Origin: an uncultured Acidobacteriia bacterium
GTDB lineage: Bacteria; Acidobacteriota; Terriglobia; Bryobacterales; Bryobacteraceae
NCBI GenBank assembly: GCA_903907865.1
Contig: CAIVPR010000041.1
Coordinates: forward strand, 1-64,000
Reading direction: 5' to 3'
Length of the DNA stretch: 64,000 bases
The position numbers were made by a program, and so were the translations under genes. This document shows positions 37,501-46,053 of the stretch, piece by piece. Position 1 is the first letter of the stretch. Each line of letters opens with the position of its first letter. The notes beneath the pieces are model-generated. The model did no database searches. It was given only the letters and a program-made list of their open reading frames with translations, and was not told the DNA's origin.

Positions 37501-37892
37501 ACCTGCGCGGATTCGGTCTGCAGCAATGCGGCCGTCGACTGCACCTCGACCGATTCGCTGACCGCGCCGACGGTCAGGACCAGGTCGATGCCGAGGCGGG
37601 ATGCGGAGTCGAGGACCGCACCAGTCTGAACCGAGCGTTTGAACCCGGGGTGCTCGGCGGCGACGGAGTAGGTTCCGACCGGGAGGTTGGCGACCACATA
37701 GTAGCCGCTGGCATTGGTGGTGGCGGTCTGCTGGTTGTTGTTGCCGCTGTTGACCACGGTGACGGTGGCCCCGGCGACGACGCCTTGGGAAGAATCGCGG
37801 ACGTAGCCCGCAATCTGGCCGGTGTCGATCTGGGCGAAGGCGGTGGCGGCAAATAGGAGCGCCACTGCGGGCGCAACGGAAAAACGGTTCAT
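34518..37892 (-). CDS. Oar-like TonB-dependent receptor
   Basis: This 1124-residue outer-membrane protein begins at ATG 37892 with a signal peptide (SVAPAVALLFAATAFAQ). The order is a carboxypeptidase-regulatory-like domain (IAGYVRDSSQGVVAGATVTV, then SGYYVVANLPVGTYSV), a plug (RNPIYLALLKPGV, SINGGRADEYVVTVDGA) and a long C-terminal barrel ending in an aromatic residue (LALKYIF). Such Oar proteins are numerous in acidobacteria and usually take up oligosaccharides or peptides. An in-frame extension to 38090 lacks sense. A sigma-70-like promoter at 37941-37969 serves it. The downstream glycosidase is overlapped. Confidence 0.92.
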   Translation of the reverse strand: MNRFSVAPAVALLFAATAFAQIDTGQIAGYVRDSSQGVVAGATVTVVNSGNNNQQTATTNASGYYVVANLPVGTYSVAAEHPGFKRSVQTGAVLDSASRLGIDLVLTVGAVSESVEVQSTAALLQTESAQVGRVVDTKQIQDLTLNGRNPIYLALLKPGVTGGSMGTFDPDSVSNGGFSINGGRADEYVVTVDGALATRTRSSGSMLGAQDVDTVQEVQILTATYNAEYGRSSGGQIRFVTKSGTLNFHGDLVENFRNSAMDANDWTRNHSSLISQSSGPAPFRFNQYGWDVGGPVFIPGKTKRQNTKLFFMYAEEWIKRREGQTQTGTVPSAAMRTGDMSELLNAKNTFFSKVITLNDPTTGKPFTGNIIPPSMVSPNGKALLSSYPLPTPGFQQGTSNYIVTYPHFSDTRKDTFKVDYALSDTEHISFRGTHIPWVFDGPYEGTLGLFQSSWSRPNRTAAASLISTLSPTFINELTLSANSDGVGSIAANPACGARCNRSTYGINYPYIYPGTKIFNGKLPSMTVTGLTTIDNGPYPGSWSGFAYTLANNTTKIIANHTFKAGVSIEYSGQNDHIQFTTASAPATINENGSFRFLDGSFSGFGIGNAALGLFSDYSELGGKPVTPWVGTGFDWFVQDNWKAGRKLTIEYGIRHSIWPPWHSKWGSLAEFLPSFYDASKAPVVDPKQGFIASGNAYDGIVLPGCKVPAAEGNRFPVLHTGQFDSLYHCLPDGLAQTHYGVFQPRLGIAYALNTKTALRAGVGAFANRTAINRDTALGGNAPFQPQTTVINGSADAPGGATPRLFPFTLTSQDPVFKIPVAWNWNATFQREIGWGTTIEIGYVGRRGIHNQRKRNINQLQPGVVQANPGINVNALRPYLGLGILGLAENSGVSMYNGLQISVERRFATDFHFGVAYTFSKSMDNTSSLTDVLPNAYNDKGYWGRSDFDRRQVFILNAIYDIPYLKGSKNLATRIFGNWQLAGVFQAQTGAPFSVRNNVDYAGVGAGSGNQFWNQTGDSSATATAFTDSAVWFNKSAFTAPANGTWGVQARNGLTNPGFWNMDTALRKNFPTFEKQMLQMRFEIFNILNHPNWGGANASPTSGTFGSVTSKSGNRTIQLALKYIF

Positions 37893-38274
37893 ACGTGGAC
37901 CCCTCGGGACCGCTGGGCGGCGGTTGATTTTCTCGTGGCAAGTATATAAGCGATCTGGCCGGAATGCAACTGGACTTTGGTGCGGGGGCTGGGGCGTCCC
38001 GTAATCCAATTGCGCCCCATCAAAAAAATCAATTTGCACTGCCCTCCGTCGGGCGCTAAACTCTAGCAATAGCTCATATCGAGCTGCCATGGGCTCAGTC
38101 GCCCTCGGCCTCCCAACGATCTCGAAGCCCGGTCGCCCCCCTTGACCGCGGCTCGGAGAAGGTCCTTGTCCGACCGATTCGCACTGGCCCCCCAGTGACC
38201 GGTTTCGATGGGTATTGTGGCCCGCCTAGCATTATTTCCCAACAACGCAAATTAGGAAACTTTTGGAGGCCCAC
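37893..38274. other. 382-bp divergent promoter region
   Basis: This gap separates the leftward Oar operon from the rightward ureide operon. I see the Oar promoter at 37941-37969 and a hairpin, CACTGG at 38182-38187 with CCAGTG at 38192-38197. The operon's ribosome-binding site GGAGG lies near 38266. I could not match the stretch to a guanidine, cobalamin or other riboswitch by eye, and I found no convincing -35/-10 pair for the rightward gene. Confidence 0.5.
37941..37969 (-). promoter_or_regulatory. sigma-70-type promoter of the Oar operon
   Basis: On the minus strand TTGCAT (37964-37969) and TATACT (37941-37946) are separated by exactly 17 bp. Both hexamers match the consensus well, and the -10 ends about 48 bp before ATG 37892. 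This is the best-formed promoter in the window. Confidence 0.7.
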
Positions 38275-40947
38275 ATGCTGTTCTACGCCCAAACTACGTC
38301 CATGCTGCCCTGGAAGGCCGTCTCTCGGCCCCGCACGGCAAAGTCCCCCACCACGCTCGCCGGTCTTGCGCTCCTGATGTCCCTTTCGAGCGCCGCCGCC
38401 TGGGCCCAAACCTCCACCCTTTCCGGCACGGTCAAGGACCCGACGGGCGCCGTCGTTGGACAGGCCATCGTCAGCCTGACCGACGCCAAGTCCACCAAGA
38501 AACAGGCAGTCGCGGATGCCGCCGGGGCATACTCGTTCTCCGGTCTCACAGCCGGGGCGTACGTCGTCGAGGTCACCGCACCGGGTTTCGCGGCATTCAA
38601 GAAAGACACCACGGTCGCGGCCGGGGAGCAGACACTCGATCTCAGCCTGACCCTCGCGCAGGAGTCCGGCACCGTCTCGGTCGATTCCAAGATCGACCCC
38701 TTCAACGTGATTCCCACGACCCCGACCCAGACTCTGTTCGGAATGGACCAGAAACTGGAGGAAATTCCACGGTCCATCGTCACGGCGGATCAGGAGACCC
38801 TACTCCGGTACAACGTGAAGACGGTCAACGACATTGTAACTGTTTCCTCGGGAACCTTCACTGGCAGCTATTTCGGCGTGCCGGGAAGCGTGTTCCTCCG
38901 GGGCGATGTCGGCGACAACTTCTTCCGCGGCTTCCGGCGCGTGGAAAACCGGGGCAATTACGAAACACCGGTTGGTGCCACCGATCACATAGAAGTAGTG
39001 AAAGGGCCGCCCACTCCAAACTATGGTGGCGGTCGTATCGGAGGCTTTCTCAACTTCGTCCCTAAGACGGCACGCAGCGAGAGTGCGAAATGGCTCGAGA
39101 AAGCTACTGGAAAGCTTACCCTGACATACGGAAGCTACGACGAGAAGCGCGGGAGCGCCGAGGTCGGAGTCCCGTTCAAGATAGGCACGCACCGTAACGG
39201 CTTGTACGCGTTCTTCGAATCGGAGGATTCGCACAGCTTCTACAAGGGCGTCGCGAACCGGTACAAGCTGGGCCAGATCGCGTTCGACACCGAGGTGTCG
39301 AAGAACATCCGGATGGCCTACGGATTCCAGGGATTCCACGCGGAGGGCACGCAGAACATCGGCTGGAACCGCGTTACGCAAGACCTGATAGACAACCAGA
39401 TGTATCTTTCCGGCCAGCCCTTGGTGAACCTCTCGCACAACGGTTACAACATCGGGCCCGGGGACGTTGGCTCCTACGCGCTTAGCCAGTTCGCATATAC
39501 TCAGAACTTCGGGGCGACGCCGGATTTCAAGTCCGTGGCGCAATACTATGCGCTCAATCCGGCAACCATGAAGCTGGTGAAGCTGCCATTGGACCAGATC
39601 ATGATCGACGCGGGTGACTTTTCCCGTGCGACCACCTTCACACCTTATCTGGACTTCATCTGGGACGCCGGTGCAAACCTTCACGTCAAGAACCAGACGT
39701 TCGGCGACTGGATGGACCACAAGAAGTTCAGCAGCTACGGTTTCGGTGCGGCCTACCACCCGTGGACAATCGAAAACAAGACGACACTGAATACGGACTA
39801 CAAGCTGGCTCCGGGTATCACTGGCCACTTCATCGGTGGTTTCGCCTACCGCTATGTGAGAGTAACTGCAGGGGAGGAGCGCAACGAATTCCAGGTTGTC
39901 GACCGTCGCGACCTCACCATCGGCGCGACCGCGAATGACCGTTTTGCCGGTCCGTTCAACAGCAACGGCAAGCTGAAGTTCCAGTATTATCAAAACGGCA
40001 ACTATGGTGACACCGGTCTGTTCGGCATGACCAACCTATCACTCGGCAGCAATCTTGGCGTTACAGCCGGTGTCCGTTTCGACCGCTACACTCCAGACTT
40101 CACAGGCCATGACGATACGGACAACTTCGTCTCCACCCACGCGGTGAACAAGCAGAATGCCGTGACCTACAATGCGAGCGTCACTTACAAGCTGCCTTTC
40201 AACATACGCCCCTACTTTACAGCCGCAACTTCACGCTTCCTCGACCTTGGCCAGGGCAACGAACTGGACTATGCGCAGGTCCAGAACGGGACTTTCCTCG
40301 CGACCTCAAATCTGTATGAAGGCGGCGTCAAGACCTCCGGCTTCGACAACAAGTTCTTCGCCTCGATGAGCGTCTTCCAACAGAAGAGGGCATCGTTCAA
40401 CAACCAGACGAAGGCGGACGACTACTTCCGCACCAAGGGCGTTGAAATCGACGCACGAGCCTTCGTGTTGCACCGGTTGACGCTGACCAGCTCCTTCACG
40501 TGGCAGAATCCGGAACAGCTAAATGTGCCGTTCCTGCTGGGGATTCCGCCGTATCTGCTCGGTCTGACTCCGCAGCAGGCGTATGGCGGACGTTTCATCG
40601 GGGATGCCAGCATCTTCGGATTGAAGGCACCGCTGCCGGTTGGCGGACAGCCGCACATTGTATTCAGCCCCTTTGGAACGGTCAATCTGACCAAGACTAT
40701 CGGGGTCACGCTGGGTACATCGGCTGTTTCTTCGGTCAAAACAGGCTACATCAGCAACGTAAAGCTACCCGCCTACGCGCTGACCCGGGGCTCGGTCTTC
40801 TACCAGAACAAGGGGCACTTGGTGAATGTGGCGATCGGCAACATGTTCAACAGCACGTACTTCCAGAGCCAGTATCTGTTTTGGGATGTCTTCGTGAAGC
40901 CGGGCGCGTTGCGCACGGTGAGCCTGACGTACAGCTACTCCTTCTAA
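38275..40947 (+). CDS. TonB-dependent receptor heading the ureide operon
   Basis: ATG 38275 follows GGAGG by 8 nt; an upstream in-frame TTG (38263) lies inside the ribosome site. The 890 residues hold a signal peptide (TTLAGLALLMSLSSAAAWAQ), a carboxypeptidase-regulatory-like domain (TLSGTVKDPTGAVVGQAIVS), a plug with VKGPPTPNYGGGRIGGFLNF and a barrel ending in YSYSF. It is closer to siderophore-type receptors than to Oar proteins. Downstream genes encode an inner-membrane importer and hydrolases, so this is likely the outer-membrane gate for the same compound. It is the only TonB receptor in this orientation. Confidence 0.9.
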   Translation: MLFYAQTTSMLPWKAVSRPRTAKSPTTLAGLALLMSLSSAAAWAQTSTLSGTVKDPTGAVVGQAIVSLTDAKSTKKQAVADAAGAYSFSGLTAGAYVVEVTAPGFAAFKKDTTVAAGEQTLDLSLTLAQESGTVSVDSKIDPFNVIPTTPTQTLFGMDQKLEEIPRSIVTADQETLLRYNVKTVNDIVTVSSGTFTGSYFGVPGSVFLRGDVGDNFFRGFRRVENRGNYETPVGATDHIEVVKGPPTPNYGGGRIGGFLNFVPKTARSESAKWLEKATGKLTLTYGSYDEKRGSAEVGVPFKIGTHRNGLYAFFESEDSHSFYKGVANRYKLGQIAFDTEVSKNIRMAYGFQGFHAEGTQNIGWNRVTQDLIDNQMYLSGQPLVNLSHNGYNIGPGDVGSYALSQFAYTQNFGATPDFKSVAQYYALNPATMKLVKLPLDQIMIDAGDFSRATTFTPYLDFIWDAGANLHVKNQTFGDWMDHKKFSSYGFGAAYHPWTIENKTTLNTDYKLAPGITGHFIGGFAYRYVRVTAGEERNEFQVVDRRDLTIGATANDRFAGPFNSNGKLKFQYYQNGNYGDTGLFGMTNLSLGSNLGVTAGVRFDRYTPDFTGHDDTDNFVSTHAVNKQNAVTYNASVTYKLPFNIRPYFTAATSRFLDLGQGNELDYAQVQNGTFLATSNLYEGGVKTSGFDNKFFASMSVFQQKRASFNNQTKADDYFRTKGVEIDARAFVLHRLTLTSSFTWQNPEQLNVPFLLGIPPYLLGLTPQQAYGGRFIGDASIFGLKAPLPVGGQPHIVFSPFGTVNLTKTIGVTLGTSAVSSVKTGYISNVKLPAYALTRGSVFYQNKGHLVNVAIGNMFNSTYFQSQYLFWDVFVKPGALRTVSLTYSYSF

Positions 40948-40962
40948 CAAGGAAGAGGTGCC

Positions 40963-40988
40963 AAGGGCCAGCGCGACCGCCGGCCCTT
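40963..40988 (+). repeat. stem-loop between receptor and hydrolase genes
   Basis: AAGGGCC at 40963-40969 pairs with GGCCCTT at 40982-40988 across 12 nt. No T-run follows, so a processing or stabilising hairpin is likelier than a terminator. It could set the ratio of receptor to downstream gene expression. Confidence 0.4.
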
Positions 40989-41004
40989 CGCACTGATCAA
41001 AAAC

Positions 41005-41544
41005 ATGCTCAACAATCCCACTGTGGTCGCCGAGATCGCGGCCCTACACGAGGAGTACGAGACCGCCCTCGTCTCCAATGATGTCGAGAAACTGGTGACT
41101 TTCTTCTGGGACTCCCCCGACGCTCTCCGTTTCGGCGTGGCCGAGAGCCTTTACGGGGCGAAGCAGATTGAAGAGTTCCGCAAGAACAGGCCCGCCGTGG
41201 ATCTAGCGCGGACAGTCCTGAACCTTCAGATCGTCACCTTCGGGGACGACAATGCCATCGTTACCTTGGAATTCGACCGCACCGTGCAGGGTGTTCCCCG
41301 GCACGGTCGCCAGAGCCAGGTGTGGCGCAAATTCGACCACGGCTGGAAGATCGTGTCGGCGCACGTGTCCTTGGTGCCCATGCCGTACATCGACCTCGCC
41401 GGTCCGCTGGTCCAACTGCCAATTCCGCCGGAATTGCGTGAGGGTGTGCAGCGGAACATCGCACGGGCGAAGGTAATCGCGCAGTCCCTGATCGACATGG
41501 AACTCCCGGCCGACGTTGAGGCCGCTCCCAAATTCATACCATGA
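41005..41544 (+). CDS. AtzH-AtzG fusion protein (DUF3225 + AtzG-like)
   Basis: Residues 1-127 match the AtzH/HpxZ family (DUF3225): an NTF2-like fold opening LNNPTVVAEIAALHEEYETA and ending GRQSQVWRKFDHGWKIVSAH. In the cyanurate pathway AtzH decarboxylates 1,3-dicarboxyurea to allophanate. Residues 128-179 (LAGPLVQLPIPPELREGVQ, then ELPADVEAAPKF) look like AtzG/HpxX, the small subunit that AtzE needs. No separate atzG was found in the operon. The two are normally separate proteins of about 125 and 65 residues. The ATGA stop overlaps the atzE start. ATG 41005 fits the family N-terminus despite a weak ribosome site. Confidence 0.75.
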   Translation: MLNNPTVVAEIAALHEEYETALVSNDVEKLVTFFWDSPDALRFGVAESLYGAKQIEEFRKNRPAVDLARTVLNLQIVTFGDDNAIVTLEFDRTVQGVPRHGRQSQVWRKFDHGWKIVSAHVSLVPMPYIDLAGPLVQLPIPPELREGVQRNIARAKVIAQSLIDMELPADVEAAPKFIP

Positions 41545-42959
41545 CATCACAACCTGTTCTCCATCAGGACGACGCCTTGGCGATTGCCGGGCGGATTCGT
41601 TCGAAGCAGTTCAGCGCGCAAGAGGTTGTGCGCGCCGCGCTGGATCGGATTGGGAAGTTGGACCCAACTCTGAACTGCTTTACTGCGCTGCTGCCGGAGT
41701 CGGCAATGGCGCAGGCTGTCGAAGTGGATCGGAAGATCGCGGCGGGCCTCGATCCGGGGCCGCTGGCCGGAGTGCCGTTCGCGGTGAAGAACTTGCTGGA
41801 TATTCAGGGTCTCCCAACTCTCGCGGGTTCCAAGATTCAGCGCGAGAAGCCGCCCAAGGATTCCGATGCCGCCACGGTGCGGCATTTGAAGGAGGCCGGT
41901 GCGATCCTGCTGGGCGCGCTCAACATGGACGAGTACGCCTACGGGTTCACCACGGAGAACTCGCACTACGGGCCGACGCGGAATCCTCACAACTTGGCGC
42001 ATGTCGCGGGAGGATCGTCCGGCGGATCGGCGGCGGCGGTGGCGGCGGGATTGGTGCCGTTGACGCTCGGCTCGGACACGAACGGCTCGATCCGCGTTCC
42101 GGCGGCGTTCTGCGGTGTTTATGGGTTCAAGCCCACCTACGGTCGCATTTCACGGGCGGGGGCGTTCCTGTTTGCCGCCAGTTTCGACCATATTGGACCA
42201 TTCGCAAGGTCGGTGCGGGACATCGCGGCGTCATTCGATGTGATGCATGGCTTCGACCCCGACGACGCGGTCTCGATCAACAAGCCTCCGTCGCCCTGCC
42301 TGCCGGAACTGGACAAGGGTATCGAGGGTCTGCGCATTGCCATGGCCGACGGGTATTTTACGCGGCTGGGGTTGCCGGAAGTTTTCGAGCCGGTGCGCAA
42401 GGTGGCCGCGGCGCTGGGAGTCACCCGGACGGTCGAGGTGCCCGACGCGGAAAAGGCTCGCGCGGCGGCTTATGTGATCACCGGGTGCGAGGGGTCCAAC
42501 CTGCACTTGGCTGACTTGCGCAAGCGCCCCCATGATTTCGATCCGGTCGTGATCGAGCGGTTTCTGGCGGGGGCATTGTTCCCATCGGCGTGGTATCTGC
42601 AGGCGCAACGGTTCCGGACCATCTACCAGAAGAAAGTGCGTGCGCTGTTCGATGATGTGGATGTGATCCTGGCACCGTCCACGCCATGCCCGGCCATCAG
42701 GATCGGGCAGGAGACGATCACATTGGACGGCGTCGAACTCCCCTCGCGTCCCAATATCGGGATCTTTACGCAGCCGCTGTCGTTTGTAGGGTTGCCGATC
42801 ATCTCTGTGCCGGTGGTCGGGGGTGGCTTGCCGCTCGGCGTGCAGGTGATCGGAGCACCGTACAACGAGGCCGCCGTCCTCCGCGTTGCCGCCTATCTGG
42901 AGGCGCAGGGCATCACGAAGGCCCCGGTGGCGGAATTCGGGGAGGCCGCGGGTGCCTAA
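41541..42959 (+). CDS. atzE: AtzE-family amidohydrolase (1-carboxybiuret hydrolase-like)
   Basis: This 472-residue amidase-signature enzyme has K83 in FAVKNLLD, cis-Ser near 159 in GGSSGGSAAA and nucleophile S183 in SDTNGSIRVP, an intact Ser-Ser-Lys triad. Sequence such as NMDEYAYGFTTENSHYGPTRN is typical of the AtzE/HpxY group. AtzE with AtzG deaminates 1-carboxybiuret; HpxY acts on oxalurate. The neighbouring AtzF and AtzH favour the carboxybiuret-type route, yet oxalurate cannot be excluded. The gene overlaps its neighbours on both sides, by 4 and 8 bp. Confidence 0.88.
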   Translation: MTSQPVLHQDDALAIAGRIRSKQFSAQEVVRAALDRIGKLDPTLNCFTALLPESAMAQAVEVDRKIAAGLDPGPLAGVPFAVKNLLDIQGLPTLAGSKIQREKPPKDSDAATVRHLKEAGAILLGALNMDEYAYGFTTENSHYGPTRNPHNLAHVAGGSSGGSAAAVAAGLVPLTLGSDTNGSIRVPAAFCGVYGFKPTYGRISRAGAFLFAASFDHIGPFARSVRDIAASFDVMHGFDPDDAVSINKPPSPCLPELDKGIEGLRIAMADGYFTRLGLPEVFEPVRKVAAALGVTRTVEVPDAEKARAAAYVITGCEGSNLHLADLRKRPHDFDPVVIERFLAGALFPSAWYLQAQRFRTIYQKKVRALFDDVDVILAPSTPCPAIRIGQETITLDGVELPSRPNIGIFTQPLSFVGLPIISVPVVGGGLPLGVQVIGAPYNEAAVLRVAAYLEAQGITKAPVAEFGEAAGA

Positions 42960-44064
42960 GCCGATCACCCGCCGTGCCTTCGGGGCCCTTTGCGGCGCGG
43001 CTCCACTGGCTGCTGCCGGTACAGCTGATCCGCTCAGCATCGGCTTTGTCTACAACGGCCCGAAGAACGACCTCGGCTACAACCAGGCGCACGCAGAGGG
43101 CAAGCAATCGCTCAAGTCGCTGCCTTGGGTGCGGGCTTTCGACGAGGCCAACGTGCCGGAAACCGTGGCGGTCGAGGAATCGATGCGCAACATGGTCTAC
43201 CAGGATCATGCGAAGATCGTCTTCGCGACCTCCTACGGGTTCCTCGACCCCTTCGTCCTCCGCGTCGCGCGCGAATGCCGCAATACGCAGTTCTTCCACT
43301 GCGGGGGCTCCTACCGCGACGGCGGCGACCCGCCCAACGTCGGCATCTACTTCGGCTTCATCGACGAGGTGGAATATCTTGCAGGCATGACGGCGGGCCT
43401 GATGACGCGCACCGGTCGCATGGGGTTCATCGCGGCCAAGCCGATTCCGCAGGTGCTGCGGAACATCAACAGCTTCATGCTGGGCGCGCGTAGCGTCAAT
43501 CCGAACGTCACCATGCGGGTGGTTTTCACCGGCGACTGGGTGCTGCCGGTCCGCGAGGCCGAGGCCTCCAGCAGCTTGGCCGATCAGGGTGTGGACGTGC
43601 TGACCGGACACACGGGGTCGCCGCGGGTCATCGTGCAGGTGGCTGAACGTCGGGGTATTTACGCCACTGGCTACCAGTTCAACCAGTCCGTCCTCGCCCC
43701 GCACGGCTTCCTGACGGGGGCCGAGTGGGCGTGGGGCGTGGTGTACCGGAAGTATGCCGAGATGGTGAGGGCAGGGAAGTCGGTGGTGGATGGCAGCATC
43801 CCCCGTCGCATGACGGGCACCCTGAAGGACGAGTTCTGCCGCCTTTCCCCGTTTGGTCCGGCGGTGACCGCCGAAAAACGCGACGCGGTCGCGCAGGCCA
43901 AACGGCGTCTGCTGGATGGTTCGCAGGCCATTTACCGCGGGCCGCTCCGGGACAACACCGGCAAGACGGTGGTTCCGGCGGGCCGCACCATCGGCATTGA
44001 GGAGACCGCGCTCGACCAAATGAATTGGCTTGTGGAAGGAATCCAGGGGGACGTGCGCTCATGA
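42952..44064 (+). CDS. BMP-family ABC substrate-binding protein, Tat-exported
   Basis: GTG 42952 overlaps the end of atzE by 8 bp and has GGAGG 6 nt upstream. A twin-arginine signal (ITRRAFGALCGAAPLAAAG) precedes a Bmp/PnrA-type periplasmic-binding fold: FVYNGPKNDLGYNQAHAEGK, then MVYQDHAKIVFATSYGFLD, and AKPIPQVLRNINSF. The family binds nucleosides, purines and related heterocycles, which fits a ring-like or ureido ligand. Tat export suggests folding with a ligand or cofactor. The two permeases and ATPase that follow complete the importer. Confidence 0.88.
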   Translation: MPKPITRRAFGALCGAAPLAAAGTADPLSIGFVYNGPKNDLGYNQAHAEGKQSLKSLPWVRAFDEANVPETVAVEESMRNMVYQDHAKIVFATSYGFLDPFVLRVARECRNTQFFHCGGSYRDGGDPPNVGIYFGFIDEVEYLAGMTAGLMTRTGRMGFIAAKPIPQVLRNINSFMLGARSVNPNVTMRVVFTGDWVLPVREAEASSSLADQGVDVLTGHTGSPRVIVQVAERRGIYATGYQFNQSVLAPHGFLTGAEWAWGVVYRKYAEMVRAGKSVVDGSIPRRMTGTLKDEFCRLSPFGPAVTAEKRDAVAQAKRRLLDGSQAIYRGPLRDNTGKTVVPAGRTIGIEETALDQMNWLVEGIQGDVRS

Positions 44065-45137
44065 CTTCCGAACAGAATTTCGAAGGGGTCGCGATCCCGG
44101 TCATCGCCATCGGCACGGCCCTGCTGCTGTTCAGCCTGTTTTGCGCCGGGGTGGGGGCGTCGCCGGGAGGTGTTCTGGCGTCGATCTACACGGCGGGTTT
44201 TGGCAGTTGGTACGCTTGGCAGAACAGCCTGCTCCGGGCCGCCCCGCTGATGCTCTGCGGATTGGCGACGGCGCTTCCCGCCCAGGCCGGGGTCATCACG
44301 GTGGGCAACGAGGGGGCGTTCGTGGTGGGCGGTCTCGCCGCCGCGGCCGCTGGGCTTGCGACCACCTCCGGTCCGCCCCTGCTGTGCCTTGCGGCGATGT
44401 TTCTCGCCGGGGCCGTGGTCGGCGGCGCATGGATCATGTTGGCGGCGGGACTCCAGTACTACCGGGGCGTCAACGCCGTCATCAGCAGCCTCTTGTTGAA
44501 TTACATCGGCATTGCCCTGCTGCTGCAGTTGGTCGAAGGCCCGATGCGCGATCCCGACAGTCTCAATTTTCCGGCGACGTTCCCCCTTCCTTTGTCGCAC
44601 CAGCTGGGCCGGATTCCAGGAACCCGCATCCACTACGGGCTGGTCTTCGGCGTCGTGGCCTGCCTCTTGGGCTGGTTTCTGTTGGAGCGGACGGTCTGGG
44701 GCATGAAGCTCAAGATCGCGGGCGGAAACGCGCGTGCCGCCAAGCTGGTGGGATTGCCCTTGGGCCGAATCGTCCTGACCGCCGGATTCCTCGGCGGCGC
44801 CTGCGCGGGTTTGGCGGGCATGGTGGAAGTCGCGGCGATCCATGGTCGAGCGAGCCAGGCGATATCCGCAGGCTACGGCTACGTCGGCATCCTGGTGGCA
44901 TTCCTGTCGCGCCAATCGCCCCTGCGGATTCTGGTGGTTTCGCTGATTCTGGGCGCGGTGCTGGCCAGCGGCGGCAGCTTGCAACGCACCCATGACTTGC
45001 CGGACGCCACTATCAACGTCTTCGAAGGCCTGGCCTTCCTCTCGATCCTCGCCAGCGAGGCCTTGGCGGGACGGCTCGGATTCCTCACAGCCCTGTTCAA
45101 GCCGGTTTCCACGGAGGTTGCGGATGCAAAGCTCTGA
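44061..45137 (+). CDS. ABC transporter permease 1 (BMP/nucleoside type)
   Basis: This 358-residue membrane protein has about nine hydrophobic segments and the BMP-transporter permease signatures AAPLMLCGLATALPAQAGVI and AGGNARAAKLVGLP, the cytoplasmic loop that contacts the ATPase. ATG 44061 overlaps the binding-protein stop (ATGA). It pairs with the second permease and shares an operon with it; their genes overlap by 14 bp. Confidence 0.9.
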   Translation: MTSEQNFEGVAIPVIAIGTALLLFSLFCAGVGASPGGVLASIYTAGFGSWYAWQNSLLRAAPLMLCGLATALPAQAGVITVGNEGAFVVGGLAAAAAGLATTSGPPLLCLAAMFLAGAVVGGAWIMLAAGLQYYRGVNAVISSLLLNYIGIALLLQLVEGPMRDPDSLNFPATFPLPLSHQLGRIPGTRIHYGLVFGVVACLLGWFLLERTVWGMKLKIAGGNARAAKLVGLPLGRIVLTAGFLGGACAGLAGMVEVAAIHGRASQAISAGYGYVGILVAFLSRQSPLRILVVSLILGAVLASGGSLQRTHDLPDATINVFEGLAFLSILASEALAGRLGFLTALFKPVSTEVADAKL

Positions 45138-46053
45138 TTCGCTCGGGAACCTCGGAATCCTCGTCGCCATAGCGGGCGGGGCGTTGCGCGGCAGCATCCC
45201 CTACATCTACGTCAGCCTCGGCGAATGCCTCACGGAGAAGAGCGGGCGCATCAATCTCGGCATGGAGGGAATCCTGCTGATGGGCGCGATGACGGCGTTC
45301 GCGGTTTCTGACCAGTCGGGATCGCCGTGGCTGGGGCTTCTGGCCGCGGCGTTCGTGGGCGGGCTCTTCGGCCTGCTCCTCGCCGGGATCACCGAACTTC
45401 CCGGTGTGAACGACGTCGCGGCCGGCATCGCCATGATCATCTTCGGCAGCGGGCTGGCCTTCTTTTTCGGCAAGCAGTTCGTGGCCCCGATGGCCCCGCA
45501 GCTTCCTGTGATCGATTTCGGCCAGGGGATTGCGAATGCGGGCGTCCATGCGGCGCTGCGGATCAGTCCGCTGTTCGTCCTTGGGATCGCGGTCGCGTTC
45601 CTGATGCATTTCGCGTTCGAACGGACGCGCTGGGGGCTGCACCTTCGCGCTGTGGGGGATGCCCCGGACGCAGCGCGGTCGATGGGAATTGCGGTGCGTC
45701 GTCATCGCGTTGTTGCGACCACCATCGGAGCGGCGCTCGCGGGAATCGGAGGCTCGCACTTGACGCTGTACTTCCCCGGCATCTGGTCGGAGGGAATCTC
45801 CGGCGGCCAAGGCCTGATGGCGGTGGCGCTGGTGATTTTCGCGAGATGGAGCCCCCTACGGTGTCTCGCGGCGTCACTGCTTTTCGGAGGGGCGCAGGCG
45901 TTGGGGCCGTCGCTGCAATCGGCGGGCATCTCCGGCTTCTACCACGTGTTCAATGCGTCGCCGTACCTGTTGACGCTGGTTCTGATGGTGCTTTCGTGTT
46001 CCCGCACGCGGCGGCTCGACGGCATACCCGGATCCTTGGCGAGGAGGGGCTGA
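45124..46053 (+). CDS. ABC transporter permease 2 (BMP/nucleoside type)
   Basis: The 309 residues include IPYIYVSLGECLTEKSGRIN, the start signature of the second nucleoside-type permease, NLGMEGILLMGAMTAF, and RAVGDAPDAARSMGI, the ATPase-contact loop. It has about eight to nine membrane spans. Its ATG lies inside the end of permease 1, and its stop overlaps the ATPase start (TGATG). Confidence 0.9.
   Translation: MQSSDSLGNLGILVAIAGGALRGSIPYIYVSLGECLTEKSGRINLGMEGILLMGAMTAFAVSDQSGSPWLGLLAAAFVGGLFGLLLAGITELPGVNDVAAGIAMIIFGSGLAFFFGKQFVAPMAPQLPVIDFGQGIANAGVHAALRISPLFVLGIAVAFLMHFAFERTRWGLHLRAVGDAPDAARSMGIAVRRHRVVATTIGAALAGIGGSHLTLYFPGIWSEGISGGQGLMAVALVIFARWSPLRCLAASLLFGGAQALGPSLQSAGISGFYHVFNASPYLLTLVLMVLSCSRTRRLDGIPGSLARRG

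Noticed and set aside
37893-38274. Possible guanidine-type riboswitch before the ureide operon
   Set aside because: Neither ykkC-I nor mini-ykkC patterns could be found by eye.
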